From Fluviicola sp. (GTDB lineage: Bacteria; Bacteroidota; Bacteroidia; Flavobacteriales_D; Crocinitomicaceae): a DNA stretch of 33,793 nucleotides. The stretch spans positions 1 to 33,793 of the forward strand of contig JAIRJW010000045.1 in assembly GCA_031260455.1 (NCBI GenBank), written 5' to 3'. Of this stretch, positions 1-8,631 are shown piece by piece. How positions within the stretch are numbered: position 1 is the stretch's first letter; every line of letters starts with the position of its first letter. The notes beneath the pieces were generated by a model. That model did no database searches. It was not told the DNA's origin and was given only the letters and a program-made list of their open reading frames with translations. A program made the translations under genes and the position numbers.

Positions 1-832
1 TTTCGTCCGTTCCGTATTTTTTTCCGGAAACTAGTTCCATGTGCCGGATCAAGGTTTGAAACAAATCAATATCGTAGTTGGAAGTTTTTTCCTGAAGCGT
101 CATTGCCAGACGCTCCAGTCCCATTCCGGTATCCACGTGAGTAGCAGGAAGCGGCTCGAGGCTGCCGTTCGCTTTGCGGTTGAATTGCATGAAGACATTA
201 TTCCAGATTTCAATCACTTGTGGATGATCCTGGTTTACCCATTTTTTTCCGTCTCCTTTTGCTCTTTCTGCTTCCTGACGATTATCAACATGGATTTCAG
301 TACAAGGTCCGCAAGGCCCCGTATCACCCATTTCCCAGAAATTGTCCTTTTTGGAAGCGAGGATAATCCGGTCTTCCGCAATGAATTTCTTCCAAATGTC
401 ATAAGATTCCTGGTCTTTCGGAACTCCATCTTTATCGTCGCCTTCGAAAACAGTTACATACAAACGATCTTTTGGAATTCTGTAAACTTCCGTCAGTAAT
501 TCCCATGCCCAGGTAATAGCTTCTTCCTTGAAATAATCTCCGAATGACCAGTTTCCGAGCATTTCGAACATGGTGTGGTGATAGGTATCAACACCCACTT
601 CTTCCAAGTCGTTATGTTTTCCTGAAACGCGCAAACATTTTTGAGAATTAGCGATACGACGATGTTTTGGAACTGCGTTTCCAAGGAAATAATCCTTAAA
701 TTGGTTCATTCCGGCATTGGTAAACATCAGCGTTGGATCATTTTTAACAACCATCGGTGCAGAAGGAATAATCTGATGCCCCTTTGATGCAAAAAACTCA
801 AAAAAATGTTTGCGGATTTCGTGTACTGTCAT
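1..832 (-). CDS. alaS: Alanyl-tRNA synthetase, N-terminal part (runs off left edge)
   Basis: This enzyme charges tRNA-Ala with alanine in the cytoplasm. The minus-strand reading frame starts at the ATG complementary to 830-832 and stays open to the window edge, so about 277 N-terminal residues are visible. Read directly, it begins [14 protein letters not shown] and continues with [22 protein letters not shown], the class II catalytic-core motif 1 region typical of AlaRS. It then has the [16 protein letters not shown] and [13 protein letters not shown] segments, the latter being part of the adenylation site. The editing and C-Ala domains lie outside the window. A TAAATTTG -7-like box on the minus strand (876-883) sits 43 bases upstream. 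The UbiB-family gene ends 94 bases upstream in the same direction. Identity is secure from the motifs. Confidence 0.96.
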   Translation of the reverse strand, partial: MTVHEIRKHFFEFFASKGHQIIPSAPMVVKNDPTLMFTNAGMNQFKDYFLGNAVPKHRRIANSQKCLRVSGKHNDLEEVGVDTYHHTMFEMLGNWSFGDYFKEEAITWAWELLTEVYRIPKDRLYVTVFEGDDKDGVPKDQESYDIWKKFIAEDRIILASKKDNFWEMGDTGPCGPCTEIHVDNRQEAERAKGDGKKWVNQDHPQVIEIWNNVFMQFNRKANGSLEPLPATHVDTGMGLERLAMTLQEKTSNYDIDLFQTLIRHMELVSGKKYGTDE

Positions 833-875
833 TGTAGTTAACTTGCTAACTTTTGTTCAATAATATTAATGTCCG

Positions 876-883
876 CAAATTTA
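876..883 (-). promoter_or_regulatory. Candidate -7 promoter box for alaS
   Basis: The minus strand reads TAAATTTG, a match to the Bacteroidota housekeeping -7 consensus TAnnTTTG, 43 bases before the alaS start. No clear TTTG -33 box is visible at the expected distance, so only the -7 half is supported. Confidence 0.4.
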
Positions 884-926
884 GTCGAATTACCGGATTT
901 CAGAGGGAATGAACTGAAATCTTTAT

Positions 927-2612
927 CTATTTTGCCCGGAACATCATCCGCAATGCGGCGAAAATGGAAATGATGACAACAGTTACGAAGAAGACATCCG
1001 GAAAATTGCCGAAAACTTCCTGCATGACCGGATGACCGTTTTTCGAGATAACGGTTTGAACATTGAATACTTTCAGTAATGTAGCAGAAATCAACAGGAT
1101 TCCAAGCAGTATGATCGACCCGAAACGATATATGTGCCAGCGGAGCTGGTTGTTCCCGATTGAATTACCATCTTCTCCGATTTTGATATTGTGTTTAAGT
1201 CCTTCTTCTTTGAAGCTGGTGACAATGGATTTGATATCTTTCGGAAGTGTTTCTATCAGGTAGAGATAGTCTTCGGCAGAGTTGACAATCTTTGACCTGA
1301 TGTTTTTCCAGCCAAAACGTTCCTTGATTTTTTCCTTCGCATACGGCTTCACCATCCCGATCAGGTCGAGTTTCACTTGCAGTGATTCGGCTACTTTCTG
1401 AATGGTGACGAGTGTTTTCAATAACATGTACAAATTGCTTGGAATTGTAATTCCGTATTTCATCAGCAATTTGAATGTATCGGTAAACAATCCGGAAATA
1501 TCCACATCATCATAGTTGAAATAGGTATATTTTTGTGTCAGTTCCCGTATTTCAAATTCGAGGCTTTCTATGTCGCGCAGGCTGTCTGCTTCTGTGAGTT
1601 TGAGCAAAGCTTTGGCAATTTTATGCGGATTTCCGTCTGCAAAACCGATCAGGAAATCGATTAATCCGTCGATTTGTTTGGGTTTCAGACTGGCACACAT
1701 TCCGAAATCGATCAATATCAGTTGATTATCATCGCGAATGAAGATATTCCCGGAATGCGGATCTGCATGGAAAAAGCCATGTCTTAAGATCATGCTCAAA
1801 ATAATGTTGATACCGTTTTCAGCAATGATTTTTGCATCATATCCTTTCGTAATGAGATTTGCCAGGTTATCCGGAGCTTCTCCTTCGATGTATTCCATTA
1901 TCAGGAGTTTCGATGTGGAGTATTTGCTGAAGACTTTTGGAATATATACGCGATCGTCGCCTTTAAACATATTGGTGAAACGCATCATATTCGAAAGCTC
2001 GTTCATAAAATCCAGCTCTTTCAGCATGATATCACCAAAATCCTCAATGAAGCGGATCAGGTTGAAATTGCTGATCTCCGGGTACTGATCCTGGATCTTT
2101 TTTGCAAAAATCTGAAGCAGTTTGATATCCAGTCGGATCTTGTTGCGGATATTTGGGCGTTGAACTTTCAAAACTACTTCTTCTCCTGTCTGCAGCTTTG
2201 CACGATATACTTGTGCGATGGAAGCCGATGCAATATGATGCGGGTTGAATTCAGAAAAAACGGAATCCAGATCCGCACCGATTTCATTTTCGATAATCTG
2301 AACTGCAATATCATCTGGCATGGGTTTGGCGGATGACTGTAGTTTTTTCAGTTCGGAGCGCAAACCTTCAGAAGCAATGTCAGGCCTGTCAGCTACAATT
2401 TGTCCGAACTTAATGAAAGTAGGCCCCAAGTCCTCAATAATTAGACGAAGTCTTTCCGGACGCGTTTTCCGGTTTTTACCCCTCGGATTGAAGATTACCC
2501 GTAATGGTCCGGACATGAACCAGTTGGCCAGGTAATGCCCGATAATAATCCTGATAATGGACAACAGACGGAAAAAATTCTTGAGATTGGAGTTAAAGCG
2601 AAATATCCACAT
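927..2612 (-). CDS. UbiB/AarF/ABC1-family atypical kinase-like membrane protein
   Basis: This 561-residue protein belongs to the UbiB/ADCK (ABC1) family of atypical protein-kinase-like ATPases, which are linked to isoprenoid-quinone synthesis or lipid homeostasis. Visible hallmarks are the KFGQ motif (residues 68-71) of the family-specific N-terminal extension, the Ala-rich loop ASASIAQVY (128-136) replacing a glycine-rich loop, the catalytic-lysine strand VVLKVQRP (around K149), HADPHSGN (282-289) as catalytic loop, and DFG (302-304) for metal binding. Two hydrophobic segments near the C-terminus (about 495-515 and 537-556) should anchor it in the inner membrane. Since menA and menC are in the same window, a role in menaquinone rather than ubiquinone metabolism is a reasonable inference, but not shown. 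The gene is divergent from the permease gene at 2793 and lies directly upstream of alaS. Confidence 0.9.
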   Translation of the reverse strand: MWIFRFNSNLKNFFRLLSIIRIIIGHYLANWFMSGPLRVIFNPRGKNRKTRPERLRLIIEDLGPTFIKFGQIVADRPDIASEGLRSELKKLQSSAKPMPDDIAVQIIENEIGADLDSVFSEFNPHHIASASIAQVYRAKLQTGEEVVLKVQRPNIRNKIRLDIKLLQIFAKKIQDQYPEISNFNLIRFIEDFGDIMLKELDFMNELSNMMRFTNMFKGDDRVYIPKVFSKYSTSKLLIMEYIEGEAPDNLANLITKGYDAKIIAENGINIILSMILRHGFFHADPHSGNIFIRDDNQLILIDFGMCASLKPKQIDGLIDFLIGFADGNPHKIAKALLKLTEADSLRDIESLEFEIRELTQKYTYFNYDDVDISGLFTDTFKLLMKYGITIPSNLYMLLKTLVTIQKVAESLQVKLDLIGMVKPYAKEKIKERFGWKNIRSKIVNSAEDYLYLIETLPKDIKSIVTSFKEEGLKHNIKIGEDGNSIGNNQLRWHIYRFGSIILLGILLISATLLKVFNVQTVISKNGHPVMQEVFGNFPDVFFVTVVIISIFAALRMMFRAK

Positions 2613-2792
2613 ATTGCAAGATTCTTTAACTCAAATGTAGTTGAAAGTTCACTAACCTGAAATAAGGCAACTAAAATCGGAGCAAATATTTTGATTTTAG
2701 CATTCATTCACATTTTTTCTATCTTTAGCGGTTTGAAAACAATTTACTAACGGTTACATAAACATTGGTAAACAGAATAACTATTAAAACTT

Positions 2793-4385
2793 ATGTCCAA
2801 TATTTTTAAAAAGAAATCCATTCCGCTTTTGCTGAAAGAGGCAGCTACAAATGAAGGCGGATTGAAAAAAACGCTTGGTGCCTGGTCATTGATTGCCCTG
2901 GGGATCGGTGCGATTATCGGAGCGGGACTGTTTGTGAGAACAGCAGCAGCAGCAGGGGAAGCAGCGGGATCAGGAGTAACTTTGTCTTTTGCCCTGGCTG
3001 CAGTTGGATGTGCTTTTGCAGGATTGTGCTATGCTGAATTTGCATCCACTATTCCGATTGCAGGAAGTGCTTACACGTATTCCTACGCAACACTTGGAGA
3101 AATCGTAGCCTGGATTATCGGATGGGCTTTGCTGATGGAATATGCACTGGGTGCAGCTACTGTTTCGATTGCCTGGAGCGAATACCTGAATAATCTTCTG
3201 GGTGGTGCCATACCTTATGAATGGTGCCATTCTCCGTTCGAACATGTGAATAAACTGGCAGGTACCGAATACATTGCACAACTTCCGCAGGAATTGATGG
3301 CAATGGCTAAAAATGGAGTGGTTATCTTATCTGACAGTGAGCTGGGACGATTGAGTGCAGAATTGAAGATTCAGGTACAAACTACATCCGGATATCTGAA
3401 TGCCCCGGCATTGGGAATCTTGTTGATGGTAACGCTTTTGTTGATTAAAGGAACCCAGGAATCTGCATTTATCAATGGTTTGATGGTATTCCTGAAAGTA
3501 GCGATCGTTTTAATTTTTATTGCAATCGGGTGGCAGTTTATCAACCCGGATAATCACACGCCATACCTGATTCCGGAAGGAGTTGAAAACCACGAGGGAG
3601 TTTTCCGTCACGGTTGGGGTGGAGTAGTTGGGGGAGCTGCAATTGTATTTTTTGCCTTTATTGGATTTGATGCGGTTTCAACTGCTGCCCAGGAAGCTAA
3701 AAACCCAAAAAGAGACATGCCGATAGGTATTTTGGGGTCTTTGGTAATCTGTACGGTTTTATACATTCTTTTTGCACATGTATTGACTGGAGTAGCTCCG
3801 TGGCAGGAATATGAAAAAGCAGGAAAAGAGGCTTCCGTGGCGTATGCGGTGAATACCTACATGCATGGTTACGGCTGGCTGGCAACCGGAATTACGATCG
3901 CCATTCTCGCAGGATTCTCTTCGGTGATACTGGTTATGTTAATGGGACAATCCCGTGTGTTTTACTCTATGTCGAAGGACGGATTGATACCGGGAGTATT
4001 CTCGGATCTGCATCCGAAATTCAGAACACCTTATAAATCGAACATGATTTTGTTTATCCTGGTAGGAGCCTTCGCTGCTTTTGTTCCAGGAAGTGTGGCC
4101 GGAGATTTAACATCCTTCGGTACATTACTTGCATTTGTGATCGTGTGTGCCGGAATCATTGTAATGCGTAAGAAATTCCCGGATCTGGAAAGACCGTTCA
4201 AAACACCTTGGGTTCCAGTTATTCCGATTTTAGGAATGGGAGTTTGTATGTTCATGATCATTGCCCTGGATATTTCAACACTTGAGGTTGCAGGCCTCTG
4301 GATGATTGTGGGCTTCCTGATCTATTTCTTCTATGGGAAACGAAATAGCAAAATCAGTGAGCAACAAGAATCCGCTGAAGAATAA
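2793..4385 (+). CDS. APC-superfamily amino-acid permease (cationic amino acid transporter type)
   Basis: This 530-residue polytopic inner-membrane protein has about 12-14 hydrophobic segments. It is typical of the CAT-like branch of the amino acid-polyamine-organocation superfamily (YfnA/SLC7A1-like). The helix-1 substrate motif reads GIGAIIGAGLFVRTA (about residues 37-51). It is followed by GCAFAGLCYAEFAS, and the helix-6 region reads FFAFIGFDAVSTAAQEAKNPKRDMP (split here: the conserved core is FIGFDAVSTAAQE). A hydrophilic insertion near residues 140-200 separates two helices. An uninterrupted start follows a long A/T-rich leader at 2613-2792. A terminator at 4404-4432 follows immediately, separating it from the second permease. 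Substrate cannot be assigned from sequence alone; cationic or neutral amino acids are likely. Confidence 0.9.
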   Translation: MSNIFKKKSIPLLLKEAATNEGGLKKTLGAWSLIALGIGAIIGAGLFVRTAAAAGEAAGSGVTLSFALAAVGCAFAGLCYAEFASTIPIAGSAYTYSYATLGEIVAWIIGWALLMEYALGAATVSIAWSEYLNNLLGGAIPYEWCHSPFEHVNKLAGTEYIAQLPQELMAMAKNGVVILSDSELGRLSAELKIQVQTTSGYLNAPALGILLMVTLLLIKGTQESAFINGLMVFLKVAIVLIFIAIGWQFINPDNHTPYLIPEGVENHEGVFRHGWGGVVGGAAIVFFAFIGFDAVSTAAQEAKNPKRDMPIGILGSLVICTVLYILFAHVLTGVAPWQEYEKAGKEASVAYAVNTYMHGYGWLATGITIAILAGFSSVILVMLMGQSRVFYSMSKDGLIPGVFSDLHPKFRTPYKSNMILFILVGAFAAFVPGSVAGDLTSFGTLLAFVIVCAGIIVMRKKFPDLERPFKTPWVPVIPILGMGVCMFMIIALDISTLEVAGLWMIVGFLIYFFYGKRNSKISEQQESAEE

Positions 4386-4403
4386 TATTGAAAGAATAAT
4401 TTG

Positions 4404-4432
4404 AAGTCTCGCTCTTATGGCGGGACTTTTTT
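4404..4432 (+). terminator. Intrinsic terminator between the two permease genes
   Basis: A 9-bp stem (4404-4412 with 4420-4428, one G-T wobble) closes a 7-base loop and runs into a T tract (4427-4432). It lies 18 bases after the stop of the first permease. It also overlaps the upstream in-frame extension of the second permease gene, which argues that the second gene starts at the later ATG (4443). Confidence 0.75.
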
Positions 4433-4442
4433 GTTACTATTT

Positions 4443-5915
4443 ATGGAGGAAAACTCAAAAAAATCACTTGGATTGATGGATGCAACTTTCCTGGTTGCGG
4501 GAAGTATGATTGGTTCGGGAATCTTTATTGTTTCTTCGGAAATGGCACGTGATCTCGGAAGTTCCGGCTGGTTGCTCTTTACCTGGTTAATGACCGGGAT
4601 AATTACTTTATTTGGAGCTTTGAGTTATGGTGAACTGGCAGCAATGTTCCCGAAAGCGGGCGGACAGTTTGTTTACATCAGGGAAGCCTGGGGAAAATTA
4701 CCGTCTTTTTTATACGGCTGGACTACTTTTGCAGTGATTCAAACCGGAGTCATCGCAGCAGTCGGGGTGGCGTTCGGAAAATTTGCAGGAGTCTTTTTCC
4801 CTGTTTTGGTAGATGAAACATTGCTGGAATTTGGAGCAATTAAGATTAACGGCGCCAATTTTGTTGGGGCAGGCACCATTCTGATTCTGACTTTTCTAAA
4901 TATTCGCGGGATTAATTATGGAAAGATGATCCAGGCCATTTTTACCAGTTCCAAACTGATAGCGCTTACGGTTTTAATTATAGCGGGAATTATTCTTGGA
5001 ATTACATCGGGCTTTTTCGATGAAAATTTTCAGCACTTATGGGAAGCAAGTTCGACCAAAAAGCAAGCGGACGGTAGCTGGTTGACTACCGATTTGACGA
5101 CCATTGGTTTGATGATCGTCCTTTCTACAACAATTATTAACTCACTTTTTTCTTCCGATGCATGGAATAATGTGACGTTTATAGCCGGAGATATCCGGAA
5201 TCCGGAGCGGAACCTGCCGCGATCTTTGTTTTTGGGAACATTCATCGTGACAGTGCTTTATATTCTGGCCAACATAGCTTACCTTGGATTGCTTCCGCTC
5301 CACGGAGCTCCTTTTGAAGGCGATTTCGTTTACTCAAAAGAAAATGTACTTTCTACCGGGATTCAGTTTGCGAGTTCGGATCGGGTGGGAACTTCTGCTG
5401 CCTTTATGCTTTTCGGACATACGGCCAATTACCTGATGGCAATCCTGATTATGATTTCGACTTTTGGTTGTAATAACGGATTGATTATGGCAGGGTCGCG
5501 TTTGTTCTATGCGATGTCGAAAGATGGATTGTTTTTCCGAAAAGCAAGCGGTATTAACCGTTTCGGTGTTCCGGCCTGGGCCATGTGGATTCAGAATTTG
5601 TGGGCAATTGTTTTGTGTTGTTCCGGATCATACGGAATTCTGATCAAGTTTGCCACTTTCGGATCAATGATCTTTTATATTGTGACCATCCTGGGCTTGT
5701 TCAGGCTGAGAAAAATCATGCCTGATGCTGAGCGGCCATACAGAGCATTCGGTTACCCGGTTGTTCCGTTTTTGTATCTGGTTTTTGCAGTAGTTATTTG
5801 TGTTTCACTGACTGTGTTTACATTTTGGGATACTTTTGGAAGCATTGTACTCATACTGATGGGAATTCCGGTTTATTATCTGGTTTTTAACAAGGCGGGC
5901 GAAGAGCCGATATAG
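4443..5915 (+). CDS. APC-superfamily amino-acid permease (LAT/YkfD-like)
   Basis: This is a 490-residue polytopic transporter of the APC superfamily, paralogous in fold but not closely similar to its upstream neighbour. The helix-1 signature reads VAGSMIGSGIFIVSSEMA, followed by WLMTGIITLFGALSYGELA and FPKAGGQFVYIREAWG. These are features of the L-type/serine-threonine exchanger-like branch. The helix-6 region SLFSSDAWNNVTFIAGDIRNPERNLP matches the unwound-helix and loop motif of this group (core: NPERNLPRSL). The frame is open from a TTG at 4401, but those codons lie inside a terminator hairpin, so the ATG at 4443, starting MEENSKKSLG, is the better start. It carries about 12 membrane segments. 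Substrate is not assignable. Confidence 0.88.
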   Translation: MEENSKKSLGLMDATFLVAGSMIGSGIFIVSSEMARDLGSSGWLLFTWLMTGIITLFGALSYGELAAMFPKAGGQFVYIREAWGKLPSFLYGWTTFAVIQTGVIAAVGVAFGKFAGVFFPVLVDETLLEFGAIKINGANFVGAGTILILTFLNIRGINYGKMIQAIFTSSKLIALTVLIIAGIILGITSGFFDENFQHLWEASSTKKQADGSWLTTDLTTIGLMIVLSTTIINSLFSSDAWNNVTFIAGDIRNPERNLPRSLFLGTFIVTVLYILANIAYLGLLPLHGAPFEGDFVYSKENVLSTGIQFASSDRVGTSAAFMLFGHTANYLMAILIMISTFGCNNGLIMAGSRLFYAMSKDGLFFRKASGINRFGVPAWAMWIQNLWAIVLCCSGSYGILIKFATFGSMIFYIVTILGLFRLRKIMPDAERPYRAFGYPVVPFLYLVFAVVICVSLTVFTFWDTFGSIVLILMGIPVYYLVFNKAGEEPI

Positions 5916-6261
5916 AATAGCAGCACTTTTCGAGTGAATAATTCACTTCAGATAACGTTGGAGGCCTTACAGAGCCTTTGGTTCGCAATATTGCGATATT
6001 GCGATTTGTGACTTTGTTATTAGGAATTCAAACAAAAAAACTAATTTTCCTGTCGTTCTACATTATGCTCTGTTGTTGAATAACATACAGTAAGTGACAA
6101 AATGACATAACACATTTACCCAATTTGTCAACTTCGTCAGTCAAACGAGCATATAAAACTTCAAATTCTGTCATTTTTGACAGAAAATGAAATGAAAAAG
6201 TTGCTGGCATAACCTTTGACTGAATGAAGGAAATTTCTGATAAAAACGAAAATTAAATAAA
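5916..6261. other. 346-bp intergenic region upstream of dnaK
   Basis: No gene is visible on either strand. The region holds a perfect palindrome AGTGAAT-A-ATTCACT at 5933-5947, a CGCAATATTGCG palindrome at 5984-5995 followed by an 8-bp tandem duplication of ATTGCGAT up to about 6005, five TGACA/TGTCA pentamers (6095-6183), and a perfect 8-bp inverted repeat at 6166-6185. The right half is the probable dnaK control region. Confidence 0.6.
6095..6185 (+). promoter_or_regulatory. TGACA/TGTCA half-site array with perfect palindrome upstream of dnaK
   Basis: TGACA occurs at 6095-6099 and 6103-6107, TGTCA at 6126-6130. A perfect inverted repeat, TTCTGTCA (6166-6173) and TGACAGAA (6178-6185) around TTTT, lies 77 bases before the dnaK ATG. 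A loose -7-like element (AACCTTTG, 6211-6218) sits about 25 bases downstream of the palindrome, so the palindrome would cover the -35 to -45 zone. No CIRCE element (the HrcA operator) is present. Operator function is inferred from position and symmetry only. Confidence 0.45.
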
Positions 6262-8166
6262 ATGGGAAAAATAATTGGAATCGATTTAGGAACAACAAAC
6301 TCTTGTGTTTCCGTAATGGAAGGAAACGAGCCAGTTGTAATCGCAAATTCTGAAGGTAAACGAACTACTCCATCTGTTGTAGCGTTTGTTGAAGGTGGTG
6401 AGATCAAAGTGGGAGATCCTGCTAAACGTCAAGCGATCACAAACCCAACTAAAACTATCTATTCAATCAAACGTTTTATGGGGGCATCTTTCGATGATAC
6501 AAAGAAGGAAGCAGATCGGGTACCTTATAAAGTTGTAAAAGGTGACAACAATACTCCGCGTGTAGATATAGACGGGCGTTTATATACGGCGCAGGAAATT
6601 TCAGCAATGATTCTTCAGAAAATGAAGAAGACAGCTGAGGATTATTTGGGCCAGACAGTTACTGAAGCAGTTGTAACTGTCCCTGCATACTTCAACGACT
6701 CTCAGCGTCAGGCTACTAAGGAAGCTGGTGAAATAGCAGGTTTGACTATCAAGCGAATCATCAACGAGCCTACGGCAGCAGCATTGGCTTATGGGCTGGA
6801 TAAAAAAGGAATTGACCAGAAAATCGTTGTATTTGACTTTGGTGGTGGTACGCATGACGTTTCCGTATTGGAATTAGGTGACGGAGTGTTTGAAGTGTTG
6901 GCAACTGACGGTGATACTCACCTGGGAGGTGACGATGTGGATGAGGCAATTATCACGTGGTTGGCTGACGAGTTCAAAGCAGAAGAAGGACTTGACCTGC
7001 GCCAGGACCCGATGGCTTTGCAACGTCTGAAAGAAGCGGCTGAGAAAGCAAAAATCGAGTTGTCTTCCACTACTTCTACAGAGATTAACCTGCCATACAT
7101 CATGCCGGTGAACGGGATTCCGAAACACTTGGTAAGAACATTGCAACGTTCGAAATTTGAGCAATTGATCGCTTCAATCGTTGAAAGAACAATTGCTCCT
7201 TGTCGTTCTGCACTTCAAAATGCAGGATTGTCTACAAGTGATATTGATGAAGTGATTCTGGTTGGTGGATCTACACGTATTCCGGTGATTCAGGATGCTG
7301 TTCAGCGTTTCTTCGGGAAAGCGCCTTCAAAAGGTGTAAACCCGGATGAAGTAGTAGCAGTTGGTGCTGCAATTCAAGGTGGGGTTCTGACAGGTGAAGT
7401 AAAAGATGTCTTGTTGCTGGATGTTATTCCATTGTCTTTGGGAATCGAAACAATGGGTGGAGTATTTACGAAATTGATCGAAGCGAATACAACTATTCCG
7501 ACCAAGAAATCTGAGACATTCTCCACAGCGGCAGACAACCAGCCAGCAGTAGATATCCATGTGTTGCAAGGTGAGCGCCCGATGGCAAACGATAACAAAA
7601 CATTGGGGCGATTCTCATTGACAGACATTCCATCTGCACCGCGTGGAGTTCCGCAAATCGAAGTAACATTTGATGTGGATGCAAACGGAATCATGCATAT
7701 TTCTGCTAAAGACAAAGGAACCGGAAAAGAGCAATCTATTAAGATCGAAGGATCTTCCGGTTTGTCTGATGAGGAGATTAAGCGTATGAAAGCAGAAGCA
7801 GAAGCAAACGCAGATGCGGACAGAAAACGCAAAGAAGAGGCGGAAGCTTTGAACAAGGCAGATTCATTGATCTTCCAGACCGAGCGTCAGTTGAAAGAGT
7901 ATGGAGATAAAATTCCGGCAGATAAAAAACAACCGATTGAAGATGCTTTGACGGCATTGAAAACAGAGTTTGAAGCGAAAAATATAGCGAATCTGGAACC
8001 GGCAATGGAGCGTTTGAACAACGCATTTCAGGCAGCTTCCCAGGATATGTATAATGCAGCGAATGCTGGTGGTTCAGATGCAGGAGATCAAGGCGGAAAC
8101 GCTGGAGAAAATCCGAATGATGAAGTGACAGATGTTGACTTTGAGGAAGTAAACGATAAGAAGTAA
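6262..8166 (+). CDS. dnaK: Molecular chaperone DnaK (Hsp70)
   Basis: This is a 634-residue ATP-dependent Hsp70 chaperone that folds nascent and stressed proteins in the cytoplasm with DnaJ and GrpE, neither of which is in this window. The nucleotide-binding domain shows [13 protein letters not shown] (6-18), the [14 protein letters not shown] segment (140-153), GGGTHDVS (194-201), and VGGSTRIP. The interdomain linker [13 protein letters not shown] and the beta-sandwich substrate domain follow, then a helical lid. The tail is Gly/Asn/Asp-rich and ends in [13 protein letters not shown], the usual EEV-type C-terminus. The His in GGGTHDVS, where Escherichia coli has Phe, is common in Bacteroidota DnaK and not a defect. 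The stop codon lies inside the first copy of a 40-bp tandem repeat. Confidence 0.99.
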   Translation: MGKIIGIDLGTTNSCVSVMEGNEPVVIANSEGKRTTPSVVAFVEGGEIKVGDPAKRQAITNPTKTIYSIKRFMGASFDDTKKEADRVPYKVVKGDNNTPRVDIDGRLYTAQEISAMILQKMKKTAEDYLGQTVTEAVVTVPAYFNDSQRQATKEAGEIAGLTIKRIINEPTAAALAYGLDKKGIDQKIVVFDFGGGTHDVSVLELGDGVFEVLATDGDTHLGGDDVDEAIITWLADEFKAEEGLDLRQDPMALQRLKEAAEKAKIELSSTTSTEINLPYIMPVNGIPKHLVRTLQRSKFEQLIASIVERTIAPCRSALQNAGLSTSDIDEVILVGGSTRIPVIQDAVQRFFGKAPSKGVNPDEVVAVGAAIQGGVLTGEVKDVLLLDVIPLSLGIETMGGVFTKLIEANTTIPTKKSETFSTAADNQPAVDIHVLQGERPMANDNKTLGRFSLTDIPSAPRGVPQIEVTFDVDANGIMHISAKDKGTGKEQSIKIEGSSGLSDEEIKRMKAEAEANADADRKRKEEAEALNKADSLIFQTERQLKEYGDKIPADKKQPIEDALTALKTEFEAKNIANLEPAMERLNNAFQAASQDMYNAANAGGSDAGDQGGNAGENPNDEVTDVDFEEVNDKK

Positions 8167-8259
8167 CAAAGTTACTGATAGGAGAAGCGTTAGCGCCGAC
8201 CCGTAACAAAGTTACTGATAGGGGAAGTGTTAGCACTGGTCTGTAGAAGTTACTGATGA
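8163..8259 (+). repeat. 40-bp tandem repeat starting at the dnaK stop codon
   Basis: Two full units (8163-8202, 8203-8242) and a degenerate third start (8243-8259) follow each other at an exact 40-base period. Each full unit opens with GTAACAAAGTTAC, a 5-bp stem with a 3-base loop. It later contains GCG-TTAG-CGC in unit 1 and GTG-TTAG-CAC in unit 2. Both stem positions differ between units but remain complementary, which suggests selection on RNA structure. The dnaK TAA stop is bases 2-4 of unit 1. Confidence 0.85.
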
Positions 8260-8287
8260 AACAAATACCTAAAAAATAGGTGGCAAT

Positions 8288-8322
8288 AAAAAATCCGTTG
8301 GTTCATGATCAACGGATTTTTT
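8288..8322 (+). terminator. Intrinsic terminator of dnaK
   Basis: A perfect 13-bp stem (8288-8300 with 8310-8322; core ATCCGTTG/CAACGGAT) with a 9-base loop is followed by a T-rich tract (8317-8327). It lies 121 bases after the dnaK stop and beyond the 40-bp repeats, so the repeats would be part of the dnaK mRNA 3' end. Confidence 0.85.
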
Positions 8323-8371
8323 GTTTTTCCAAAGTATCCGGATTATGGATGAAAATATAGGTGATATATTC

Positions 8372-8628
8372 ATTTTTTACGCTGATCTTGCAGGTAATCT
8401 AAAAGGTCATATTTTATTTATACAAAATCAGATGATTTGAAATGCATTCCGTCAATATCACGTTTTATACGATTTTCTTTCGTTGGTTATTTAGTAGAAA
8501 TCCAGGAAGTTTTCCGGAAATGAAATATCCATCTGTTTTTTGAACCGGTCGATTTTTTTGTCATTCGCTCTCGAGTTTAAGATTTTTTCATAGAACGGTA
8601 CAAATACTTTGATCTGACTGATGAGTTG
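8372..8628 (-). pseudogene. Probable decayed SUKH/SMI1-KNR4-like gene fragment
   Basis: The minus strand carries an open stretch without a start codon from 8628 to a stop at 8491-8493. It contains RFKKQMDISFPENFLDFY, which resembles the conserved N-terminal motif of the SMI1/KNR4 (SUKH) superfamily (a basic helix, then hydrophobic-PE/D-hydrophobic-x-x-hydrophobic-Y). Beyond the stop, coding-like fragments continue with frame changes: ITNERKSYKT, then DIDGMHFKSSDFV, then IKYDLLDYLQDQRKK ending at 8372. SUKH proteins often act as immunity proteins to contact-dependent toxins. No toxin gene is nearby. The stops, lost start and shifted frames argue for a relic. The family assignment is a motif impression without alignment. 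Confidence 0.35.
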
Positions 8629-8631
8629 TAT

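Noticed and set aside
2938..2960. CAG-type triplet run
   Set aside because: It encodes an Ala-rich helix of the first permease and is ordinary coding sequence.
6841..6864. GGGTHDVS in DnaK as a possible defect (His for Phe)
   Set aside because: This is the usual form in Bacteroidota DnaK proteins.
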